NCBI RefSeq assembly: GCF_009451885.1
Contig: NZ_WIAO01000021.1
Coordinates: 1 to 64,000 of the forward strand
DNA from: Glycomyces albidus
GTDB taxonomy: Bacteria > Actinomycetota > Actinomycetes > Mycobacteriales > Micromonosporaceae
Reading direction: 5' to 3'
Length of the DNA: 64,000 nucleotides
The position numbers were made by a program, and so were the translations under genes. Position 1 is the stretch's first letter; each line of letters opens with the position of its first letter. Under the pieces are notes generated by a model. It saw only the letters and a list, made by a program, of their open reading frames with translations, made no database searches and had not been told where the DNA came from. Positions 16,400 through 24,303 of the stretch are shown one piece after another.

Positions 16400-17476
16400 C
16401 TACTTCGGCGACTCGGACGGGGTCGCGGTGCCGGGATCGGCGGACGCGGTCGGCTCGTCCGACGGCGTCGCCGCACCCGTAGGAGTCGCCGTGCCCTCGG
16501 TCGGCGTCGCGTCCGCGGACGGGCTCTCGGACTCGGCGGGCGTCGGGGTCTCTTCCGCGAGCGCCTCGGCCGGCGTCTCGCACAGCGGGTAGAGGTAGCC
16601 GAACTCCTCCTCGGCGCCTTCGGGCACCGGCGCGTCGAACTCCTCGGCGGCCTCGTGGTCGGTGCTGAAGGGGCAGTTGAACGGGTCGCCGATGAACAGC
16701 GGTTCGCCGTCCTGGTCGAACAGGTAGAAGTCCTCGATCGGCTCGCCGTTCTCGTCGTACGCGCGGACGTCGCTGACGTACGAGCCGTCGGAGGCGCCGT
16801 CGTAGCTCGACGTCGGCACGTACCGGTTGGGCAGCGCTCCGGTGTACACCCACGAGAACTGGTAGGCGGCGATCACGACGATGCCCGCGCCGATCCAGGC
16901 GGTCCACCGCCGGCGGCGCCGCCCCCAGTCGCGCGAGGCCGCGCCGATCCGCAGCGAGACCCAGACGCCGAGCAGGACCGTGGCGACCCCGAAGATCATG
17001 CCGGGGAGCGAGCCGAAGACCCAGTAGTCGGTGTAGCCGTACTGGGCCGAGGAGATCCAGTACAGGAGGATGAGCGCGGCGACCGCGCCGCGCACGGCCC
17101 ACCAGCCGGGGCGCAGCCGCTCGCCGAGTTCGGCGGCGTCGGCGTGGCCGCTGGAGGCGGCGAAGCCGTCCGCGGCGGCCTTGGCGCGGGCCAGCACGGG
17201 TGCGGCGGTCTCGCGGAGGCGGCGGCGCACCCGGTCGGCTGCCGGGACCTTCGCGGTCTCGGCGGTCTCGCGCAGCTCGCGGGCGTACGCCTCGGGGCCG
17301 CCGAGCAGGTCGCTGAGCGAGGTGCCCGGCGCCAGGTCGGCCGCCACTTCGGCGAGGTGGGAGTCGAGGTCGGACATGAGGTCGTCGCGGATCGGGTCGG
17401 GGAGGTCGCTCAGGTGGCGGTCCACGGCGGCCAGGTAGGCCGCGATCTCCGTGCTGCGGTCGGGTGTGGTGGTCAT
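16400..17476 (-). CDS. HAAS-domain membrane protein with Ser/Thr/Pro tail
   Basis: A 358-residue integral membrane protein. The N-terminal ~70 residues form the helical HAAS-type (DUF1700-like) domain (AAYLAAVDRHLSDLPDP through GGPEAYARELRE). Three membrane helices follow at roughly 125-143, 153-176 and 191-212, then an extracytoplasmic region with Tyr/Asp-rich sequence and a low-complexity Thr/Pro/Ser/Glu tail to the C-terminus. HAAS proteins are commonly encoded with PadR repressors, as here. The tail suggests a wall-spanning segment. Function unknown; an envelope sensor role is only a guess. Confidence 0.72.
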   Translation of the reverse strand: MTTTPDRSTEIAAYLAAVDRHLSDLPDPIRDDLMSDLDSHLAEVAADLAPGTSLSDLLGGPEAYARELRETAETAKVPAADRVRRRLRETAAPVLARAKAAADGFAASSGHADAAELGERLRPGWWAVRGAVAALILLYWISSAQYGYTDYWVFGSLPGMIFGVATVLLGVWVSLRIGAASRDWGRRRRRWTAWIGAGIVVIAAYQFSWVYTGALPNRYVPTSSYDGASDGSYVSDVRAYDENGEPIEDFYLFDQDGEPLFIGDPFNCPFSTDHEAAEEFDAPVPEGAEEEFGYLYPLCETPAEALAEETPTPAESESPSADATPTEGTATPTGAATPSDEPTASADPGTATPSESPK

Positions 17477-17504
17477 GGTGGTGTCCTTCTTGGAGCCGCG
17501 GATG

Positions 17505-17600
17505 TCAGGGTTCGGTGGTCTCGGTCGGTCGCCGGTGCGCCGTTGCGGGGAGCCGCCGCCCGGGCGGGACCGTGTCGGCGAGTACGGGGGCGCCGGTCAT
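17505..17600 (-). CDS. possible 31-aa coupled small ORF between padR and HAAS gene
   Basis: The ATG overlaps the TGA of padR as ATGA, and the frame runs 31 codons (Pro/Thr/Arg-rich, no hydrophobic helix) to a stop 28 bases before the HAAS start. It could be a real coupled peptide or merely keep ribosomes moving to the next gene. No family recognised. Confidence 0.3.
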   Translation of the reverse strand: MTGAPVLADTVPPGRRLPATAHRRPTETTEP

Positions 17601-17932
17601 GGTCGGCCCTTCCCGGGCGTGTCGAACAGGACCCGCATCTTGGCGCTGACGTCCTCCCAGGCGTCGTGCGCTTGGCGGAGGTACTTCCGTCCGGGCTCGG
17701 TCAGCGAGTAGTACTTGCGGTGCGGCCCCGACTCGCTGGGCTGGACGTAGGTGGAGAGGTAGCCGGCCCGGTACAGGCGCCGGAGCGTGCCGTAGACCGA
17801 GGCGTCGCCGAGGTCGTCGAACCCGGCCTTGCGGAGTCGGTGCAGGATCTCGTACCCGTAGCCGTCATCGGTGTCGAGCACGCGCAGCACGATGATGTCG
17901 AGCAGTCCCTTGAGCAGTTGCGATCGGTCCAC
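17597..17932 (-). CDS. PadR-family transcriptional regulator
   Basis: A 111-residue winged-helix repressor (118 if started at ATG 17953). It shows the PadR pattern: an N-terminal helix LLKGLLDIIVLRVL, DGYGYEILHRL, the recognition region DASVYGTLRRLYRAGYL, wing residues HRKYYSLTEPG and a C-terminal helix. GTG 17932 fits the family N-terminus better than ATG 17953; neither has a ribosome-binding site, and TACTGT lies seven bases before the GTG, so the mRNA may be leaderless. First gene of an operon with the HAAS membrane protein, which it probably regulates together with itself. Confidence 0.85.
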   Translation of the reverse strand: MDRSQLLKGLLDIIVLRVLDTDDGYGYEILHRLRKAGFDDLGDASVYGTLRRLYRAGYLSTYVQPSESGPHRKYYSLTEPGRKYLRQAHDAWEDVSAKMRVLFDTPGKGRP

Positions 17933-17939
17933 ACATACG

Positions 17940-17962
17940 ACAGTACCATGCATTGCACAGTA
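17940..17962. promoter_or_regulatory. direct repeat over the padR promoter
   Basis: ACAGTA occurs at 17940-17945 and again at 17957-17962, a 17-base period, on the plus strand. Read on the minus strand (TACTGT), the copy nearer the gene is in the -10 position for the GTG start. Possible autoregulatory site. Confidence 0.35.
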
Positions 17963-17990
17963 GTGCGCTACGCGGAAGCCGAAGAAGAAA

Positions 17991-18022
17991 ATCCGGCCCC
18001 GCGCCGGAGCGCGGGACCGGAT
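17991..18022 (-). terminator. intrinsic terminator of gltX
   Basis: A 14-bp stem with one mismatch and a CGGA-type loop; on the minus strand it is followed by TTTTCTTCTTC, a proper U-rich tract. It lies 36 bases past the gltX stop. Confidence 0.82.
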
Positions 18023-18057
18023 CGACTAGGACCGCTTACAAGGTCGTTCAGGCCGAC

Positions 18058-19524
18058 TCACATGGTCGCGCGGGCGGCGCGCAGGCGCGCCAGGCTCACG
18101 TCCTTGCCGAGCAGCTCCATGGACTCGTACAGCGGCGGCGAGACCGTCTTGCCGCTGATCGCGACCCGGACCGGCCCGAACGCCTTGCGCGGCTTGAGGC
18201 CCATGCCGTCGACGAGCGCGGCCTTCAGCGCCGCCTCGATGGCCTCGGTGGTCCACTCGATGTCCTCGACGGCGGCGATCGAGGCGTCGAGGACCTGCGC
18301 GGCGTCGTCCTTGAACGTCTTCTTCGCGCTGTCCTCGTCGATCGCGACCTCGGTGCCGCAGAACAGGAACCGCAGCATCTCCACGGCCTGCGAGAGGGTG
18401 GTGCACCGCTCCTGGACCAGCGGCACGGCCACCTCGAGGATGTGCACCTCGGCCGCGGTCGGGGCGTCGCCGATCAGGCCGGCCGCGCGCAGGCGCGGCA
18501 GCAGCAGGCGGGTCAGCTCCGCAGGCGAGGTCATGCGGAAGTGGTCGGCGCAGATCGCGTCGAACTTCTTCTCGTCGAACCGGGCCGGATTCGACTTCAC
18601 GTCGTGCAGGTCGAACGCCGACAGGAACTCCGCCACCGTGAACGTGTCCCGGTCGCCCGAGATCGACCAGCCGAGCGTCGCCACGTAGTTCAGGACGCCC
18701 TCCGGCAGGTACCCGGCCTCCTTGTACTGCAGCAGGTTCGAGCGCGGGTCGCGTTTGGACATCTTCTTGCCGCGCTCGTCCACGATCAGCGGCAGGTGCG
18801 CGTACTCCGGGATCGAGTCGGCCAGGCCGAGCTCGACCAGCGCCCGCCACATGACGATCTGGCGCGGCGTCGACGGCAGCAGGTCCTCGCCGCGGGTGAC
18901 CATGTTGACCTTCATGAGCGCGTCGTCGACCGGGTTGGTCAGCGTGTACAGCGGCGAGCCGTCGCCGCGAGCGATCACGTAGTCCGGCACGGTGCCGGCG
19001 GGCGTGCGGACCTCGCCGCGCACCGCGTCCTGGAACGCGATGTCCTCGTCCGGCATCCGCATGCGCACCACCGGCTTGCGGCCCTCGGCGCGGAAGGCGG
19101 CCTTCTGCTCCTCGGTGAGGTCGCGGTCGAAGTTGTCGTAGCCGAGCTTCGGGTCGCGCCCGGCGGCGCGGTGGCGGGCCTCGACCTCCTCATTGGTCGA
19201 GAACGCCTCGTACGCGTACCCGCCGTCGAGGAGCCGCTTGACCACGTCGGCGTACACGTCGAGCCGCTGCGACTGCCGGTACGGCGCGTACGGGCCGCCG
19301 ATGTCGGGCCCCTCGTCCCAGGTCATGCCCAGCCACGAGAGCGCCTCGAGGAGCTGCTGGTACGACTCCTCGCTGTCGCGCGCTGCGTCGGTGTCCTCGA
19401 TGCGGAACACGAACTCGCCGCCCTTGGCGCGGGCGTAGCCCCACGAGAACAGGCAGGTGCGCACCAGGCCGACGTGCGGGGCGCCGGTCGGGCTGGGGCA
19501 GAAGCGGGTTCGGACGTTACTCAC
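18058..19524 (-). CDS. gltX: glutamyl-tRNA synthetase
   Basis: A 488-residue class I aminoacyl-tRNA synthetase charging tRNA-Glu (and, where GatCAB is used, tRNA-Gln). The HIGH-type motif is PSPTGAPHVGL near residues 11-21 and the KMSKR loop lies near 253-257; the C-terminal part is the helical anticodon-binding region. Length fits bacterial GluRS. Its start overlaps the end of the upstream fumarylacetoacetase-family gene by eight bases, so both are co-transcribed. A U-tract terminator follows. Confidence 0.97.
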   Translation of the reverse strand: MSNVRTRFCPSPTGAPHVGLVRTCLFSWGYARAKGGEFVFRIEDTDAARDSEESYQQLLEALSWLGMTWDEGPDIGGPYAPYRQSQRLDVYADVVKRLLDGGYAYEAFSTNEEVEARHRAAGRDPKLGYDNFDRDLTEEQKAAFRAEGRKPVVRMRMPDEDIAFQDAVRGEVRTPAGTVPDYVIARGDGSPLYTLTNPVDDALMKVNMVTRGEDLLPSTPRQIVMWRALVELGLADSIPEYAHLPLIVDERGKKMSKRDPRSNLLQYKEAGYLPEGVLNYVATLGWSISGDRDTFTVAEFLSAFDLHDVKSNPARFDEKKFDAICADHFRMTSPAELTRLLLPRLRAAGLIGDAPTAAEVHILEVAVPLVQERCTTLSQAVEMLRFLFCGTEVAIDEDSAKKTFKDDAAQVLDASIAAVEDIEWTTEAIEAALKAALVDGMGLKPRKAFGPVRVAISGKTVSPPLYESMELLGKDVSLARLRAARATM

Positions 19525-20293
19525 TGGCGATCACCTTGTTGGTCAGCGTGCCGATGCCGGCGACGGATACGGAGACGGCCTCGCCGGCCTGGAGCGGCCC
19601 CACGCCCGCGGGCGTGCCGGTGAGCACCACGTCGCCGGGGATCAGGGTCATGATCTGCGAGACGTACGCGACGAGCGCGGCCGGGTCGAACACCATGTCC
19701 TTCGTCGAGCCGAGCTGGCGGACCTCGCCGTTCACCTCGCAGCGGACCTCCGAGTCGGCCATGTCGGCGTCGGTCTCGATCCACGGGCCCAGCGGGCAGA
19801 ACGAGTCGAAGCCCTTCGCGCGCGTGAACTGCACGTCCTGGCGCTGGAGGTCGCGGGCGGTCACGTCGTTCGCGCACGTGTAGCCGTAGATCGCGCCCTT
19901 GGCGGCCTCGCGGTCGAGGTTCCGCGCGCCGTGCAGGCCGATGACGACGGCGAGCTCGGCCTCGTGCTCGACCTGGTCGGACATGACCGGGAGGCGGATC
20001 GCCTCGCTCGGGCCGATCACCGAGGTCGAGGGCTTGAGGAAGATCAGGGGCTCTTTGGGGACCTCGTTGCCGAGCTCGGCGGCGTGGTCGGCGTAGTTGC
20101 GCCCGACACAGACCACTTTGGACGGCAGGATGGGGGCGAGCAGCCGGACGTCGTCGAGCGCCCAGCGCTGGCCGGTGAGTTTGATCTGCGCGAAGGGGTG
20201 CCCGTCGATCTCCGCGGCGGTGGCCCCGGGCCCCTCGCCTTCGAGGACTGCGAACGACATGCCGGTGGGGTGAGCGATCCGCGCGATCCGCAC
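19517..20293 (-). CDS. fumarylacetoacetate hydrolase-family protein
   Basis: A 258-residue metal-dependent FAH-fold enzyme. Landmarks are VVCVGRNYADHA, PLIFLKPSTSVIGP, the metal-ligand region EHEAELAVVIG, GYTCANDVTARDLQ and TGTPAGVGPL. Such proteins act as 2-hydroxyhepta-2,4-diene-1,7-dioate isomerases, acylpyruvases or oxaloacetate tautomerase/decarboxylases; the substrate cannot be chosen. In actinobacteria a member is often coupled to gltX as here, eight-base overlap. Conserved pairing suggests a housekeeping metabolite-repair role, which is inference. Confidence 0.88.
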   Translation of the reverse strand: MRIARIAHPTGMSFAVLEGEGPGATAAEIDGHPFAQIKLTGQRWALDDVRLLAPILPSKVVCVGRNYADHAAELGNEVPKEPLIFLKPSTSVIGPSEAIRLPVMSDQVEHEAELAVVIGLHGARNLDREAAKGAIYGYTCANDVTARDLQRQDVQFTRAKGFDSFCPLGPWIETDADMADSEVRCEVNGEVRQLGSTKDMVFDPAALVAYVSQIMTLIPGDVVLTGTPAGVGPLQAGEAVSVSVAGIGTLTNKVIASE

Positions 20294-20395
20294 AGTCGGC
20301 CCCTCTCTAAGACTGGATCGGAAGCTTGCGGCCTCAGCTTAGTTCGCGCGGCCGGGCGCAGTGCGTCGCTCTCGCGCTCCAGAACGGTCGGTCAC

Positions 20396-20737
20396 CTACC
20401 GCAGGAGCAGGAACAGTCCCGCGAGGATGACGGTGCCGACGAGCGCGCCCACGACGATGCCCATGCCCATGCGGCGGACCCGGCCGAACATGCCCACGAA
20501 GAACCCGAGGACGAACGTGAGCGGGGTCGCGACCAGCAGCGACAGGGCGGTCGCGCCCAGGCGCACCCGCAGGGTCTCGCCGAAGCCGCCGACGAGCACG
20601 AAGCCCAGGACGAAGGCGAGGATCACCAGGATCACGAGGCCGAGGAAGAACCCGGCCCCGAAGCGGCGGCGTCCGTACACGGCCGAGTCCGCGGCCTGGG
20701 CGGCCGCGCGGGCGCGATCGGTCTTGTAGGAAGTCAC
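20396..20737 (-). CDS. small two- to three-helix membrane protein
   Basis: A 113-residue protein from a GTG start with GAGGT close upstream. A basic N-terminus (about 25 residues) precedes a strongly hydrophobic helix (AGFFLGLVILVILAFVLGF), then two further hydrophobic stretches and a short Leu-rich end. I recognise no characterised family. It precedes the FAH/gltX genes by about 100 bases on the same strand and could be in the same transcription unit. Confidence 0.6.
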   Translation of the reverse strand: MTSYKTDRARAAAQAADSAVYGRRRFGAGFFLGLVILVILAFVLGFVLVGGFGETLRVRLGATALSLLVATPLTFVLGFFVGMFGRVRRMGMGIVVGALVGTVILAGLFLLLR

Positions 20738-20919
20738 ACCTCAACTCTAGTACGGCGCGGCAACGGACGCGGTCACCGCGTGCATCGTTCGCGCCGCCGC
20801 CGATCGGCGGGGCCGTCGCGTGTGGAGGCCGCCCGGGCGCGGGACCTGTGGGGCCGCTGTCCCCTGACGCGCCGTCACGAATACCCGGCGCGGCGCCGTA
20901 CGCGTGCGAAACTGCCGGA

Positions 20920-22062
20920 ATGCGTCGTCTGATCACACTCTCCGCTTTGTTCGCGGTCCTCCTGTTCGTCCAGTTGCCCGTCTCGGCGGTCGACTCGAGC
21001 CTGCCCCTGGCGACCGCGTCCTTCAACGACCAGGTCTTCAAGGTGGCCTACGACGGCGACATCGTCTACTCCGGCGGCCGCTTCACCCGCGCCAAGCGCA
21101 CCGACGGCACCTTCGCGAACCGCAGCCACCTCGCCGCCGTCGATTCGCGCACGGGCGCGCTGCTCCCGTTCGCGCCGGCCGTCAACGGCCCCGTCCACGA
21201 GGTCAAGACCGGCGGCGGCTACCTGTACGTCGCCGGGCCGTTCACCGAGATCGACGGGGTCGCCATCTCGCGGGTGGCCCGGTTCAGCCTCAGCACCGGC
21301 GAGCTCGACGAGGAATGGCGGCCCCGGCCGAGCGCCACGGTCTACTCGATCGAGCCGGTCGGCTCGACCGTCTACCTCGGAGGGACGTTCCTGCGGGTCG
21401 GCGGCCACCCGCAGCCGCGGGTCGCCGCCGTCAGCGCCGACACCGGCGCGCCGGTGACCTCGTTCGCGCCCGTCGTCGAAGGGGGCGGCGTCCGCGACCT
21501 CCAGTTCGGTCACGGCCGCCTCTACGTCGCCGGCGGGTTCGCGACCATCGGCGGTGAGGAGCAGTTCGGGAAGCTCGGCGCCGTCGACCCGGCCTCCGGC
21601 GCGGTCGTCACCGGCTTCGTGTCCAAGGTGTTCGTCCTCACCCGCGAGGTCGTCGTGGCCGGCGACCGCGTGTACGCGGCGCTCGACGGCCGCGGCGGCG
21701 AGATCCGCGCCTTCACCACCAGCGGCTCGACCCTCTGGTACCAGGCCGTGGACGGCGGCATGCAGACCGTCGAGGTCTGGGGCGACTCCGTCATCGGCGG
21801 CGGCCACTTCGACAAGGCGTGCACGACGAACCACGCCGGGCCGCTCGGCGAGTGCGTCGACGGCGTCCGGGCCGCCCGCGGCAAGCTCCTCGCGGTGGAC
21901 CTGAACGGCAAGCTGCTGCCGTGGAACCCGGGCGCGAACGGCGTCGTCGGCGCCTGGGACGCCACGGCCCACCCGTCGAACGCGAACCTCAGCGTCGGCG
22001 GCTCGTTCACGACCTTCGGCGGCGGCACGATGGAGCAGAAGCGCCTCGCGGTCTTCGACTGA
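20920..22062 (+). CDS. secreted beta-propeller (Delta-60 repeat-like) protein
   Basis: A 380-residue exported protein with a Sec signal peptide (residues 1 to about 24). The mature part is built of repeated units of the form VYSGGRFTRA / LYVAGPFTEIDG / VYLGGTFLRVGG / LYVAGGFATIGG / VIGGGHFDKA, each followed by R-L-A-A-V-D-like strands, i.e. successive propeller blades as in DUF5122-type proteins. One inserted loop carries two Cys (TTNHAGPLGECVDG region). The ATG at 20920 begins a proper signal peptide; the frame is open upstream but without one. Ligand unknown. A very strong terminator follows. Confidence 0.75.
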   Translation: MRRLITLSALFAVLLFVQLPVSAVDSSLPLATASFNDQVFKVAYDGDIVYSGGRFTRAKRTDGTFANRSHLAAVDSRTGALLPFAPAVNGPVHEVKTGGGYLYVAGPFTEIDGVAISRVARFSLSTGELDEEWRPRPSATVYSIEPVGSTVYLGGTFLRVGGHPQPRVAAVSADTGAPVTSFAPVVEGGGVRDLQFGHGRLYVAGGFATIGGEEQFGKLGAVDPASGAVVTGFVSKVFVLTREVVVAGDRVYAALDGRGGEIRAFTTSGSTLWYQAVDGGMQTVEVWGDSVIGGGHFDKACTTNHAGPLGECVDGVRAARGKLLAVDLNGKLLPWNPGANGVVGAWDATAHPSNANLSVGGSFTTFGGGTMEQKRLAVFD

Positions 22063-22067
22063 TCCCG

Positions 22068-22115
22068 GGTACGGGAAAGGGGTCCGATCGGCTGATCGGA
22101 CCCCTTTCCCGTACC
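22068..22115. terminator. long perfect hairpin terminator
   Basis: A 22-bp perfect stem (22068-22089 with 22094-22115) and a GGCT loop, five bases after the beta-propeller stop codon. It is symmetrical enough to act for cimA on the other strand as well. Confidence 0.9.
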
Positions 22116-22144
22116 TCCCGCACGATCGGCGCGGGCCGGCTGAA

Positions 22145-22169
22145 GCGGCCGGTCTCGTGGACCGGCCGC
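22145..22169 (-). terminator. second hairpin, downstream of cimA
   Basis: A perfect 10-bp stem GCGGCCGGTC/GACCGGCCGC with a five-base loop, 37 bases past the cimA stop on the minus strand; probably the cimA terminator ahead of the shared long hairpin. Confidence 0.6.
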
Positions 22170-22206
22170 GTGTCGCGTTCGCTTGTGGCGGTGTCGGAAT
22201 CGAGGA

Positions 22207-23871
22207 CTAGCGGCGGTTGAGGCCGTACGCGAGGCCGTCGGCCAGCGCGTTCCAGGAGGCCTCGATCAGGTTGGGGGCCACGCCGACCGTGGTCCATTCG
22301 GCCTCGCCGTCGCTCATGGAGATGAGGACGCGCGTGACCGCGTCGGTGCCGGTGGAGCCGGCGAGGATGCGGACCTTGAAGTCGGAGAGGGTGAGCTCGG
22401 CCAGGCGGGGGTGCCGCTCGGCGAGCGCGGAGCGCAGGGCCGCGTCGAGCGCGTTGACCGGGCCGTTCCCCTGCGCGGTGGAGATCCGGTGCTCGTCGGC
22501 TTCGCCGTGCTCGCCGTGGATGTAGACGCGGACGGTGGCCTCGGCGACCGTGGCGCCGTTGGGGTCGTGGTCGACGATGACGCGGTATGTGTCGAGGGTG
22601 AACGGCCGGGGCAGGCCGCCTTCGACCTCGTCGCGCACGAGCAGTTCGAAGGACGCGTCGGCGGCCTCGAAGGACCAGCCTTTGGATTCGAGTTCCTTGA
22701 CGCGCTTGGTGATCCGGTCGAGCGCGTCCTTGTCGCCGGCGAGGTCGATGCCGAGTTCGCGGCCTTTGAGCTCGACGGAGGCGCGGCCGGCCATCTCGGT
22801 GACGAGGATGCGCATGTCGTTGCCGACGCGCTCGGGCTCGATGTGGTTGTACAGGGCCGGGTCGGCCTTGATCGCGGAGGCGTGGATGCCGGCCTTGTGG
22901 GCGAACGCGGCGTGCCCGGTGTACGGGGCGTGCTCGTCGGGGGCCATGTTGGCGATCTCGGCGATGGCGTGGGAGACGCGGGTGAGCTGCTCCATGCCGC
23001 CGTCGGGGAGGACCTTCATGCCGAGCTTCGTCTCGAGGTTGGCGATGACGGTGAACAGGTTCGCGTTGCCGGGGCGCTCGCCGTAGCCGTTGGCGGTGCC
23101 CTGGACGTGCATGACGCCGGCCTCGACGGCGGCGATGGTGTTCGCGACGGCGCAGCCGGTGTCGTTCTGGGCGTGCATGCCGAGGCGGATGCGCTCGGGC
23201 GGCAGGTCGGCGGCGAGGCGGGCGCGCAGGTCGGTGATGGCGGCGGTGATGTCGGAGGGGATGCGGCCGCCGTTGGTGTCGCAGAGGACGACCGCTTCGG
23301 CGCCGGCTTCGAGCGCGGTCTTGACGACGAGGGTCGCGTAGACCGGGTCGTGGCGGAAGCCGTCGAAGAAGTGCTCGCAGTCGATGAAGACCTGGCGGTC
23401 CTGCTCGCGCCCGGTGCGGACGGAGTCGGTGATCATGGCCAGGTTCTCTTCGGGGGTGGTCCGCAGGGCCTGGTGGACGTGGCGCATGTCGGACTTGGCG
23501 ACGAGGCACAGGACCGGGGCGCGGGAGTCGAGGAGGGCCTGGAAGCCGGGGTCCTCGGCGGCGGTGGAGGCGGCCCGCCGGGTCATGCCGAAGGCGACGA
23601 GCTTGGCGTGCTTGAAGTTCAGTTCGTCGGCCGCGCGGGCGAAGAACTCGGTGTCCGAGGGGATCGCGCCGGGCCAGCCGCCCTCGATGTAGTCGACGCC
23701 GAGCTCGTCGAGGAGTTCGGCCACCGCGAGCTTGTCGGCGACGGAGTAGCGGAGGCCCTCCATCTGCGCGCCGTCGCGGAGCGTGGTGTCGAAGACGTGG
23801 AAGTCTCCGGGACCGGTAGCCGTCGCACCGGTCGTCGATACGGAGTCTGCTTGCGTCACTTGGTGCTCCAA
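22207..23871 (-). CDS. cimA: (R)-citramalate synthase
   Basis: A 554-residue enzyme of the isopropylmalate/homocitrate synthase family that condenses pyruvate with acetyl-CoA to citramalate, giving a threonine-independent route to isoleucine. The TIM barrel starts with FDTTLRDGAQ and contains the metal-ligand HAQNDTG and GNANL segments; the C-terminal LeuA-type regulatory domain (NGPVNALDAALR, then strands) normally binds isoleucine for feedback inhibition. The length and the SDMRHV-type family signature favour CimA over LeuA. It is preceded by a leader with an intrinsic terminator and a short peptide frame. Confidence 0.9.
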   Translation of the reverse strand: MEHQVTQADSVSTTGATATGPGDFHVFDTTLRDGAQMEGLRYSVADKLAVAELLDELGVDYIEGGWPGAIPSDTEFFARAADELNFKHAKLVAFGMTRRAASTAAEDPGFQALLDSRAPVLCLVAKSDMRHVHQALRTTPEENLAMITDSVRTGREQDRQVFIDCEHFFDGFRHDPVYATLVVKTALEAGAEAVVLCDTNGGRIPSDITAAITDLRARLAADLPPERIRLGMHAQNDTGCAVANTIAAVEAGVMHVQGTANGYGERPGNANLFTVIANLETKLGMKVLPDGGMEQLTRVSHAIAEIANMAPDEHAPYTGHAAFAHKAGIHASAIKADPALYNHIEPERVGNDMRILVTEMAGRASVELKGRELGIDLAGDKDALDRITKRVKELESKGWSFEAADASFELLVRDEVEGGLPRPFTLDTYRVIVDHDPNGATVAEATVRVYIHGEHGEADEHRISTAQGNGPVNALDAALRSALAERHPRLAELTLSDFKVRILAGSTGTDAVTRVLISMSDGEAEWTTVGVAPNLIEASWNALADGLAYGLNRR

Positions 23872-23937
23872 GATCTCTTTGCCGATAGGTCCAGTCCTGC
23901 GCGTCGGACCTGAACGTTCGTTTGCCCTGAACGAAAA

Positions 23938-24029
23938 AGACCCCCTGCGGGCGCAGGAGGTCTGGCGTTCGGCGATGGCATCTATTGCCTCGCGGAACGC
24001 CCGCAGCTAATCACGAGCTGGAAAGTCAC
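23938..24029 (-). promoter_or_regulatory. probable transcription attenuator of cimA
   Basis: On the minus strand, 67 bases before the cimA start, an 11-bp stem (23953-23963 with 23938-23948, one G-U pair) is followed by TTTTCG, an intrinsic terminator inside the leader. Upstream, GGCGTTC...GAACGCC closes a second long hairpin. CTGCGGGCG (centred near 24000) is the exact complement of CGCCCGCAG, the loop plus 3' arm of the terminator, so an antiterminator can form instead. A short frame containing Ile, Leu and Val codons overlaps the 5' element. This is the layout of ribosome-mediated attenuation by branched-chain amino acids. Confidence 0.6.
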
Positions 24030-24053
24030 GAATCGAAGTATGCCACCGGCCAT
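23982..24053 (-). CDS. candidate cimA leader peptide (23 aa, or 15 aa from GTG 24029)
   Basis: The frame reads MAGGILRFVTFQLVIS... and ends at TAG inside the first leader hairpin. It has Ile5, Leu6, Val9, Leu13, Val14 and Ile15. No ribosome-binding site is evident for either start. For the GTG at 24029, CATACT lies seven bases upstream at a -10 position, so the transcript may begin at the GTG and be translated leaderless. Too short for composition tests; the case rests on its position over the pairing elements. Confidence 0.4.
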   Translation of the reverse strand: MAGGILRFVTFQLVISCGRSARQ

Positions 24054-24110
24054 GGGACCGAACCAGCATTTCCCGAATCGTGGGATTCAGTGTGTCGTGC
24101 GGCGCTGCGT

Positions 24111-24184
24111 CGCGGAGCGGTGCCGCCCCGCGAAGGGATGCGCCATGACGCGCCACGTGACCGCGGAGCGGTGCCGCATCGCGA
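24111..24184. repeat. two-copy direct repeat, 51-base period
   Basis: CGCGGAGCGGTGCCGC at 24111-24126 is repeated exactly at 24162-24177; both are followed within three bases by CGCGAAG. It resembles the GGCGGAGCCGTGTTGCCGCGAA wording of the third repeat unit after sbcC, so these may belong to one dispersed intergenic family. Confidence 0.5.
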
Positions 24185-24303
24185 AGAAGCGACGCCTCGG
24201 CGTCGAGCGGCGCTGTGCCGCGCCGCGGCTCCGGGCCCGGTGGCGATTCGGCCGCGCGAAGCGTCATCGCACCGGACGGGATTGCGGCGCGGGGCATCGC
24301 CGC

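Larger units (their letters stand above)
23872..24303. other. 432-base region between the sortase substrate gene and cimA
   Basis: The part near cimA is the attenuator leader. The part at 24106-24250 holds a duplicated sequence: the 16-mer CGCGGAGCGGTGCCGC at 24111-24126 and again at 24162-24177 (51-base period), each followed by CGCGAAG. A minus-strand open frame crosses the region but looks like repeat translation, not a gene. Confidence 0.55.

Noticed and set aside
23872-24060. T-box or other known riboswitch before cimA
   Set aside because: No T-box sequence or other conserved riboswitch core is present; a peptide-coupled attenuator explains the visible elements better.
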